Shown here: piece by piece, positions 6,673 to 11,895 of the stretch
How positions within the stretch are numbered: the stretch's first letter is position 1
Layout: each line of letters opens with the position of its first letter
Assembly: GCA_016199665.1 (NCBI GenBank)
Contig: JACQGG010000211.1
Span: 1 to 11,895, forward strand
DNA from: Acidobacteriota bacterium
Lineage (GTDB): Bacteria; Acidobacteriota; UBA6911; JACQSX01
Reading direction: 5' to 3'
Length of the DNA: 11,895 nucleotides
The notes under the pieces: model-generated
What the model was told of the DNA's origin: nothing
The model's database searches: none
The model's input: the letters and a program-made list of their open reading frames with translations, nothing else
Position numbers and translations under genes: made by a program

Positions 6673-7602
6673 ATGTCAGGATTGGGTAAGCCAGCCCTTA
6701 ATCGCCGCAAGTTCCTGAGCATTGCCACCGGCGGCGCGGCGGCGCTGGTCGCAGGCGCGCAAGAAGCTAGCGCGCAATTCATTAAAGATACACTCAGCAT
6801 CGACGATCCAAGACAAGATTACCTCTGGTCGCTGGCCAGTCCGTTAAGCATCAACGAGAGCGTCTGGAAACTGAGGGATCTGGTCCCGGAGCCGGACAAA
6901 GCAAGGCTGATCCGCACCGCTGTTTACGTAACGCCGACGCCACCCCCCCCAACCGAAAACAACCCCAGGACCGTCGGGCTGGCCTATTGCGGATTCCGGG
7001 ACGAGCATGGGTCGATGATCAACCACGTCGTCTCCTGCTGGAGCACGGAAATCCACCGTTATGGCGCTGAACCATTTACCATTAGAAGCAAGCCCGACAC
7101 CGGAGGGTCGAAAGAGTTCCGGCTGGAGTCCAATGACTTTTTTTCCCGGATGGAATACTGCGAGGGCGGCTTCACCCTCCGCCTGGAGCATTCGGACTGG
7201 CGACAATATTGCCTGCCCTATTGGGGAGCGTGGGATTCGATCTGTCCCGGCGGGTATCACACGCAGGCAAATCTTGGAATGTTCATGCAACCGGTCAACA
7301 CGAGCTCGCAGTCCGAAACAGAAGTCTCTCGCGTGGATCTGGGGCAGGTGCGGGCACTGCGTAAGATCGCCCAGCGCCTGGTTGTGAACCTGGGTGAAGG
7401 CTCCACAGTCAAGATGTTCTGGAGCGAGGACGGCTGCGACTTCCACGAATTCTTCTCGCGCACCGGACCCCGCGTCGACTTGGATTACGCGGGATTGCAG
7501 CCCGAATCGCCGATAAACGTCCGGTATATTCACGTCAAGCTCTCCAGCCCACTCGGCAATGCGGCCGGCGCGGCGCTGTACAAGCTTTTCTGTTGGGGGT
7601 AG
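6673..7602 (+). CDS. Tat-exported protein of unknown function, possible beta-sandwich C-terminus
   Basis: The 309-residue product begins with a twin-arginine signal: NRRKFLS (10-16), a moderately hydrophobic Ala-rich stretch (17-29) and a likely signal peptidase site after ASA (32-34). It should thus be exported folded. The mature part is rich in aromatic residues and has seven Cys and many Trp. Residues 219-309 (VDLGQVRALRKIAQRLVV, then VKMFWSEDGCDFHEF, then VRYIHVKLSSP) have the strand pattern of discoidin-like F5/8 type C carbohydrate- or surface-binding sandwiches, where a position-dependent shift is scored against a known face. This is inference from pattern only. I see no catalytic motif, cofactor site or partner oxidoreductase that would explain use of the Tat route. 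Its 3' end converges on the acyl-CoA dehydrogenase gene with a 40-bp gap. Confidence 0.85.
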   Translation: MSGLGKPALNRRKFLSIATGGAAALVAGAQEASAQFIKDTLSIDDPRQDYLWSLASPLSINESVWKLRDLVPEPDKARLIRTAVYVTPTPPPPTENNPRTVGLAYCGFRDEHGSMINHVVSCWSTEIHRYGAEPFTIRSKPDTGGSKEFRLESNDFFSRMEYCEGGFTLRLEHSDWRQYCLPYWGAWDSICPGGYHTQANLGMFMQPVNTSSQSETEVSRVDLGQVRALRKIAQRLVVNLGEGSTVKMFWSEDGCDFHEFFSRTGPRVDLDYAGLQPESPINVRYIHVKLSSPLGNAAGAALYKLFCWG

Positions 7603-7642
7603 TGGAGAACTCCCCATTCCGGCGCTCTGCGGGCCGCGCGCG

Positions 7643-8497
7643 TTACGACGGGTATTCGTAGACCCCCTTGCCGACTTTCTTGCCCAGCCGGCCCGCCTTG
7701 ACATACTGAACCAGGAGTGGGCAGGGCCGATACTTCTCGCCAAGTCGAGCATGTAGAAATTCCAATATGCTCAGGCGCGTGTCCAGCCCGACCAGATCGA
7801 TCATCTCAAATGGCCCCATGGGGTGGTTCAGTCCCAGCTTGAGAGCTTTGTCGATGTCCCGGGCGCTGGCAATTCCCTCCTGGAGCAGGTAAAACGCCTC
7901 GTTGCCGATCATGGCGTTGATGCGGCTGGTGACAAAACCGGGAGATTCCTTGACATTGACCGTCTCTCTCCCCATGCGGCGTGCGACCGCAACGGTCGCT
8001 TCATAAGTCTCGGCCGAGGTCTCCAGGCCCCGGATGATCTCAATCAGCTTCATCAGGTGGACCGGATTGAAAAAATGCATCCCGATGACCCGCCTCGGAT
8101 CTGCCACTGCCGCAGCAATCTCGGTCACGCTCAACGATGAAGTGTTGCTGGCGAGAATCGCCCCGGGTCGGGAAGCCTGGTTGGCGCGGTGAAATATTTC
8201 AAGTTTCAGCTTGATGTCTTCGGGAGCGGCCTCAATCAGGAAATCGCAATTCCCCACCGCTTCGTCAAAATCGGTCGTGGACGCCAGCTTCTCCTGGGCG
8301 GCCTGGAACGCCTCCGGTGAAATTTTTCCCAGTTCCTTCCCCTTGTTGAGGTTCTTTGCAATCTCGGCGCGCGCTTTCTCCAGGATCGAGTCGGCAACGT
8401 CATACATCCAGGTCCGGAAACCCGCCATGGCGGAGACTTGCGCGATCCCCCGCCCCATGGTTCCCGCGCCAATCACCGCAATTGTCTCAACAGACAT
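7643..8497 (-). CDS. 3-hydroxyacyl-CoA (3-hydroxybutyryl-CoA-type) dehydrogenase
   Basis: The 284-residue enzyme oxidises L-3-hydroxyacyl-CoA to 3-ketoacyl-CoA with NAD. The dinucleotide-binding GAGTMGRGIAQ (10-20) is followed by Asp33 at the end of the second strand, favouring NAD over NADP. SNTSS (117-121), HFFNPVHLMKLIEI (141-154) with the catalytic His141-Glu153 pair, and ESPGFVTSRIN (184-194) with Asn194 complete the active site. NHPMGPFEMIDLVGLD (224-239) belongs to the C-terminal dimerisation domain. Length fits the short single-domain FadB2/PaaH/Hbd type, not the fused FadB. AAGGGAG lies ten bases before the ATG. It is the last gene of the leftward three-gene group, 62 bp after the crotonase gene, and is expected to act after or beside it in CoA-ester oxidation. 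Confidence 0.95.
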   Translation of the reverse strand: MSVETIAVIGAGTMGRGIAQVSAMAGFRTWMYDVADSILEKARAEIAKNLNKGKELGKISPEAFQAAQEKLASTTDFDEAVGNCDFLIEAAPEDIKLKLEIFHRANQASRPGAILASNTSSLSVTEIAAAVADPRRVIGMHFFNPVHLMKLIEIIRGLETSAETYEATVAVARRMGRETVNVKESPGFVTSRINAMIGNEAFYLLQEGIASARDIDKALKLGLNHPMGPFEMIDLVGLDTRLSILEFLHARLGEKYRPCPLLVQYVKAGRLGKKVGKGVYEYPS

Positions 8498-8559
8498 ATT
8501 CCCATCGCTCCCTTCGTTGAAGGCCAGCCACTTTCCCGTGCATCGAAAAGAAGCCCCCC

Positions 8560-9345
8560 CTATTTTCCCTGAAACCTCGGCTCTCTTTTTTCCAGGAAGG
8601 CCAGAATCCCTTCCTTGAAATCCCCGGTTTTGGCGCTCTCCGCGATCATCTCGGACTCTTCCTGCAGATGCTGGTTGAGAGGCTGGTAGAAGCTCTTGTT
8701 GATCAAATCCTTCATGCGGCCCAGCGCATCGGTTGGACCTGCGCCGAGACGAAGCGCCAGGCTGGTAGTCTCCTCCTCAAGCTCTTCCCAGGGGACCAGG
8801 CGATTGACCAGGCCGAGACTCAGGGCCTGCCGGGCGTCAATCTCCTCTCCCAGAAACATGAGCTCGGTCGCCTTCAGCGTGCCCACCACCCGCGGAAGGA
8901 AGTAAGTTCCGTCGGCCGGGAGTCCCAGCCGGATGAAGGATTGGCTGAAGCGGGCGTTTTCCGCAGCCACAACCAGGTCGGAGCAAAGCGCCAGATTAAA
9001 GCCGATGCCGCTGGCAACGCCGTGGACGCTGGCGATGACCGGCTTGCGAATGGTCCGAATCTGCATTTCCAGCAGATGGGCCCGCTGGATCCAGTTCTTC
9101 ATGATGCCATACACGTCCTTGTCCAGGGATTCCCTCATGACGTGAATGTCCCCGCCCGAGCTGAACGCCCGTCCCGCTCCTTTCAGGATGATCACCCTGA
9201 CGGAGGCATCCTTGGAAATTGCGAGAAGCTCTTTGAGCAGCTCTTCCTGCATTTCCAAATCCACCGCATTCAGATTTTCCGGGCTATTCAGCACAAGACG
9301 GACGATAAAGTCGCTTCTTTCCACCTGGATTTTCCTGTATGCCAT
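8560..9345 (-). CDS. Crotonase-family enzyme, PaaG-like isomerase rather than hydratase
   Basis: The 261-residue product has the crotonase fold: oxyanion-hole segments AFSSGGDI (60-67) and GVASGIGFNLALCSD (109-123), then RFSQSFIRLGLPADGTYFLPRVVG (132-155). Both catalytic glutamates of enoyl-CoA hydratases are absent. The Glu144 position (rat numbering) is Asn117 and the Glu164 position is Phe137, while Asp145 is kept. The Asn and Asp pattern, GxxFLPR and overall spacing resemble PaaG-type 1,2-epoxyphenylacetyl-CoA isomerases, though the Asp loop is about two residues shorter. An isomerase is therefore more likely than a hydratase; the substrate is unknown. The start at 9345 is favoured over an ATG at 9426: it has AAGGAG at five bases, it matches the family start, and the upstream one would overlap the previous gene by 41 bases. 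Confidence 0.9.
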   Translation of the reverse strand: MAYRKIQVERSDFIVRLVLNSPENLNAVDLEMQEELLKELLAISKDASVRVIILKGAGRAFSSGGDIHVMRESLDKDVYGIMKNWIQRAHLLEMQIRTIRKPVIASVHGVASGIGFNLALCSDLVVAAENARFSQSFIRLGLPADGTYFLPRVVGTLKATELMFLGEEIDARQALSLGLVNRLVPWEELEEETTSLALRLGAGPTDALGRMKDLINKSFYQPLNQHLQEESEMIAESAKTGDFKEGILAFLEKREPRFQGK

Positions 9346-9350
9346 TTTCT

Positions 9351-9356
9351 CTCCTT
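9351..9356 (-). promoter_or_regulatory. Ribosome-binding site deciding the crotonase start
   Basis: AAGGAG on the minus strand, five bases before ATG 9343-9345. It is the best Shine-Dalgarno match of the leftward operon and settles the start 81 bases inside the longest open frame. Confidence 0.85.
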
Positions 9357-9385
9357 GTTCCGCACGGTCCGGTGATGAACTTGCG

Positions 9386-10618
9386 CTAGCCGCAGGCCCT
9401 TCCTTCAAGATGAGCTGCAAAGTCATCCGAAAAATGTTTAACCGCGCTGAGCACGGGCGCGGCTGCCATATGGATCAGGCCGCAGTCGCCTTTGCCGCGG
9501 CTGAATGCGGCGATAGCTTCAAGTTGCGGCAGCAGCGCCGCCGCCGCATTCCCGGCCAGGATCTTGTCCAGAATGATTACGAAAGCGTTGGTCTCCATGC
9601 GACACTGAGGGCATTTGCCGCATGACTCGCGGGCAAAAAACTTTGCCGCGTCCAGAGCCGCCTTCACCATGCAGTCTCCTTCGGGAATCAGCCGTACATT
9701 GCCGCAACCCAGCAGGGAGCCCGCCTCCAGAAATGACTTATGATCCAGGGGAAGGTCCAGCTTGTCGGCAGGCAAAAAGGCGGTTGAGGGGCCGCCGGGC
9801 AGAATGGCTCTGATTCTGCGGCCACTTTTGAGGCCCCCTCCGAGCTGCTCGACCAGATGGCGCAGCCGCGTCCCAAACGGCAGCTCGTAAACTCCGGGAT
9901 GGGTGAATTCTTCATTCAAATAAAAGAGTAGGGTCCCCGGACTGCCGGCCGTTCCAACACGCCGGTAGCTGTCGGCCCCCTCGCGGGCAATGAAGGGAAC
10001 GTTGGCCAAAGTCTCAACATTGTGAACGACGGTGGGTGACTGGCGGTAGCCCGATTCGACCGGATAAGGAGGCTTCTTGCGAGGAATGGGGGGTCTCCCC
10101 TCCAGGACTTCCAGGACTGCAGTGTCTTCGCCGGCCACGTAGCACTCAGGGGCGTCAAACAATTCCAGATTGACCTGCAGTCTGGCCAGCAGGCCGTCCT
10201 CCTCAAGTGCCGCAATCGCCCCGGCAAGGCTGCCGCGGGAGCGGTCAAAGGTCCGGTTGACATAGAGAAAAATATGGCGAGCGCCTATCGACCCGGCCGC
10301 GATCAGCGCCCCCTCAAGAATCAGATGAGGATGGTGTTCCATCAGGTACCGATCCTTGAAGCTCCCGGGCTCATCCTCGCCCCCGTTGGCGACCAGGTAA
10401 CGAGTCTCGACCGGGCTCTCGCGGACCAGGCGCCACTTGCGTCCGGCCGGAAAACCAGCGCCCCCCCGTCCCTGAAGACCGGCCTGTGCCACCGCTTCCA
10501 CCATCGCTCCAGGTTCCATTCGGAGGGCCTTCTCCAGTCCGCGGTAACCTCCGCGCGCGCGATAATCCGCGAGTGTCTCTGTTCCTGATATCTTCTCGGA
10601 AGGCAGCAAAATGTTCAT
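9386..10618 (-). CDS. NuoF-like NADH-binding flavo-iron-sulfur protein
   Basis: The 410-residue protein resembles the NADH/FMN/4Fe-4S subunit of complex I and of NAD-reducing hydrogenases and formate dehydrogenases. GRGGAGFPAGRKW (50-62) and NGGEDEPGSFKDR (78-90) form the NADH/FMN site; YVAGEDTAVLEVLEG (160-174) and KPPYPVESG (182-190) are family-typical. An SLBB-like segment covers about 226-285. The 4Fe-4S ligands are C333, C336 and C339 in ESCGKCPQC, with C379 in GDCGLI. There is no added N-terminal 2Fe-2S or C-terminal ferredoxin domain. No NuoE or NuoG gene is adjacent; instead it heads an acyl-CoA operon, 40 bp before the crotonase gene. The ATG at 10618 is chosen because the family homology begins just after it; a TTG at 10663 (425 residues) is possible and has a distant AGGGGA. 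Confidence 0.9.
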   Translation of the reverse strand: MNILLPSEKISGTETLADYRARGGYRGLEKALRMEPGAMVEAVAQAGLQGRGGAGFPAGRKWRLVRESPVETRYLVANGGEDEPGSFKDRYLMEHHPHLILEGALIAAGSIGARHIFLYVNRTFDRSRGSLAGAIAALEEDGLLARLQVNLELFDAPECYVAGEDTAVLEVLEGRPPIPRKKPPYPVESGYRQSPTVVHNVETLANVPFIAREGADSYRRVGTAGSPGTLLFYLNEEFTHPGVYELPFGTRLRHLVEQLGGGLKSGRRIRAILPGGPSTAFLPADKLDLPLDHKSFLEAGSLLGCGNVRLIPEGDCMVKAALDAAKFFARESCGKCPQCRMETNAFVIILDKILAGNAAAALLPQLEAIAAFSRGKGDCGLIHMAAAPVLSAVKHFSDDFAAHLEGRACG

Positions 10619-10712
10619 GGCGACAGGGATACAGACAAACAGAATTGGCGGTGCGGCCTGCAACCGTTAGAAGGTTCCCCTGCCCTCTGTCAGACCACTC
10701 CTCTCGGGTCTT

Positions 10713-10734
10713 CTTTCGAACGTTCGTTCCAAAG
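10713..10734. promoter_or_regulatory. 22-bp inverted repeat, probable TetR-family operator
   Basis: The left arm CTTTCGAACG and right arm CGTTCCAAAG pair at nine of ten positions around a central TT. The inner part contains AACG-TT-CGTT. It overlaps the -10 element of the leftward promoter (10733-10738) and covers the transcription start, the classical position for a repressor. CGAACGTTCGTTCC matches nine of ten fixed bases of the PaaR operator consensus (CNAACGNNCGTTNG, recalled from Thermus, not checked). Confidence 0.7.
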
Positions 10735-10762
10735 TATATTCTCCTTGTGCACCGGGGATCAA
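10733..10762 (-). promoter_or_regulatory. Promoter of the leftward NuoF-like/crotonase/dehydrogenase operon
   Basis: On the minus strand TTGATC (10757-10762) and TATACT (10733-10738) are 18 bases apart. The -10 abuts the inverted repeat. Transcription would start near 10727-10725, about 108 bases before the ATG at 10618. Confidence 0.65.
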
Positions 10763-10775
10763 GCATCATTATAAT
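10745..10775 (+). promoter_or_regulatory. Promoter candidate of the aldehyde dehydrogenase gene
   Basis: A perfect TATAAT (10770-10775) is preceded by TTGTGC (10745-10750) with a 19-base spacer. The leader would be about 92 bases. The element overlaps the leftward promoter, so the two divergent units may be controlled by the same operator, although the inverted repeat lies upstream of this -35. Confidence 0.5.
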
Positions 10776-10873
10776 TTGAATGTGATCTTGAACCCGGGCA
10801 AAATTTGTTTGCTTGCATTCTCTGGAAAATCTGTCCTAGAGTTACCGGTTACCATGAAGGGAGAGAAAGAATA

Positions 10874-11895
10874 ATGGCAAAGATGTTCATCAATGGAAAA
10901 TGGGCGGATGCGCTGAGCGGCAAGACCGGCGAAGTGCGAAACCCGGCAAATGGTCAGGTCGTCGATACGGTTCCCATGGCGGGCGCCGAGGATGTGGAAG
11001 TGGCCGTCGCGGCGGCGCAGGCGGCCTTTCCGGTGTGGGCCGACACCTCGCCGGATGATCGCGCCGCGTTGCTGCGCAAAGGCATCCAGGCGGTTGAAGC
11101 CCAGTCCAAGGAGATTCAGGCGCTGCTGACGGCGGAACAGGGGAAGCCCCTGTTTGAGGCCGGTGGCGAGCTGCACCATTTTCTGCACGGCATGGAGTTT
11201 TACGCCGGTCTGGCGAGCAAGATCCGCGGCGCGCAGGTCCCATTGCCTCCCGCGCTTGGAAAGCACGCCTACGGGGTGATCGTGCGGCGGCCGGTGGGCG
11301 TGTCTGTCGGAATTGTCCCATGGAATTTTCCCCTGACTCTGATGGGGACCAAGATCGGTCCCGCCCTGATTGCGGGAAATCCGATCATCATCAAGCCCGC
11401 GAACAGTACGCCGCTGGCGGCTCTCAAGATCATCGGGCTGTTGAACGAAGGGGCGGGGCTTCCGCCCGGAGTTCTCAGTTGCATGACCGGCGCGGGCAGT
11501 GTGATGGGAGAGAAGCTGGTGACCCATCCGGCAGTTCGGCGCGTCGCCTTGACCGGTTCTTCAGAGACCGGTCGCCGTGTGATGTCGCTGGCGGGCCCCG
11601 ATTTCAAGAGAATCACCCTGGAACTGGGAGGTTCCGATCCGATGATCGTTTGCCCGGATGCCGACATCAAGCGGGCCGTGACCGGCGCCCTGATCGGCAG
11701 GTACTGGAATGCCGGGCAGGCCTGTCTGGCCGTAAAACGCCTTTACCTGTTTGAGGAAATCTACGACGAGTTCATGGCGGGCCTGCTCCCCAAAGTCGCC
11801 AACTATCGGGTCGGAGATGGGATAAGCAAGCCCGACAAACCTTTTGTTCGGATGGGGCCGTTGCACACGGCGGCCCAGAGAGAGGAAATTGAGGA
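10874..11895 (+). CDS. NAD(P)-dependent aldehyde dehydrogenase, cut by the window end
   Basis: The first 340 residues of an ALDH-superfamily enzyme are visible; roughly 130-140 more would complete a usual 470-480. It oxidises an aldehyde to the acid. VPWNFPL (148-154) includes Asn151, KPANSTPLA (174-182) the coenzyme Lys174, LTGSSETGRRV (227-237) the dinucleotide-binding turn, LELGGSDP (249-256) the general base Glu250, and NAGQACLAVKR (279-289) the catalytic nucleophile Cys284. The overall pattern is nearest to succinate-semialdehyde/betaine-aldehyde type enzymes, but the substrate is not determinable. AAGGGAG at 10857-10863 is ten bases before ATG; that sequence also lies in a six-codon frame from 10854 whose TAA overlaps this ATG. 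The gene is divergent from the NuoF-like operon and probably co-regulated with it. Confidence 0.95.
   Translation, partial: MAKMFINGKWADALSGKTGEVRNPANGQVVDTVPMAGAEDVEVAVAAAQAAFPVWADTSPDDRAALLRKGIQAVEAQSKEIQALLTAEQGKPLFEAGGELHHFLHGMEFYAGLASKIRGAQVPLPPALGKHAYGVIVRRPVGVSVGIVPWNFPLTLMGTKIGPALIAGNPIIIKPANSTPLAALKIIGLLNEGAGLPPGVLSCMTGAGSVMGEKLVTHPAVRRVALTGSSETGRRVMSLAGPDFKRITLELGGSDPMIVCPDADIKRAVTGALIGRYWNAGQACLAVKRLYLFEEIYDEFMAGLLPKVANYRVGDGISKPDKPFVRMGPLHTAAQREEIE

Noticed and set aside
7603..7642. Bidirectional terminator between the convergent exported-protein and dehydrogenase genes
   Set aside because: The 40-bp gap is GC-rich but I find no clean stem followed by a T-run on either strand.
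9346..9426. Longer crotonase starting at ATG 9426
   Set aside because: The extra 27 residues are low-complexity, overlap the NuoF-like gene by 41 bases and lack a ribosome-binding site, whereas ATG 9345 has AAGGAG.
10769..11527. 252-codon minus-strand frame inside the aldehyde dehydrogenase region
   Set aside because: It is a shadow of a strongly conserved ALDH with all catalytic motifs; the minus frame has low-complexity, His/Arg/Gln-rich composition and no recognisable domain.

Overview
The window is about 11.9 kb of moderately GC-rich bacterial chromosome with dense, mostly housekeeping and catabolic gene content. The heptameric GCCTTCC-type array beside rsmI, the kinds of genes present and the style of the uncharacterised membrane protein suggest an environmental bacterium, possibly Acidobacteriota. 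That is an impression only: there is no rRNA or marker-gene comparison here. No integrase, transposase, CRISPR array or phage gene is visible.

Layout. Positions 1-207 hold a tandem 7-bp repeat that runs almost to the start codon of rsmI (217-1068, 16S rRNA C1402 ribose methyltransferase). A gene of unknown function follows (1338-2069). It converges, with a 4-bp stop-codon overlap, on a leftward group: a six-helix membrane protein (5295-4396), gltX (4242-2764, glutamyl-tRNA synthetase) and a family 2 glycosyltransferase (2767-2066) joined to gltX by an ATGA overlap. A tRNA-Gly(GCC) with a good sigma-70-type promoter lies at 5501-5575. It is followed by an Sfp-type phosphopantetheinyl transferase (5650-6429) and a Tat-exported protein of unknown function (6673-7602).

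The right third is a divergent catabolic locus. Leftward, three closely spaced genes encode a NuoF-like NADH/FMN/4Fe-4S protein (10618-9386), a crotonase-fold enzyme that lacks both hydratase glutamates and resembles PaaG isomerases (9345-8560), and a 3-hydroxyacyl-CoA dehydrogenase (8497-7643). Rightward, an aldehyde dehydrogenase begins at 10874 and runs off the window. Between them is a 22-bp inverted repeat (10713-10734) overlapping the -10 element of the leftward promoter. It has the look of a TetR-family operator, and its core fits the PaaR consensus as I remember it.

I infer that this locus oxidises an aldehyde and a CoA-thioester side chain or ring-derived acyl-CoA, with the NuoF-like protein handling NADH electrons. 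The substrate cannot be read from the sequence. This locus is the most interesting part of the window. The rest is largely ordinary, with small oddities: a depleted zinc site in GluRS, repeats against rsmI, and two exported or soluble proteins of unknown family.
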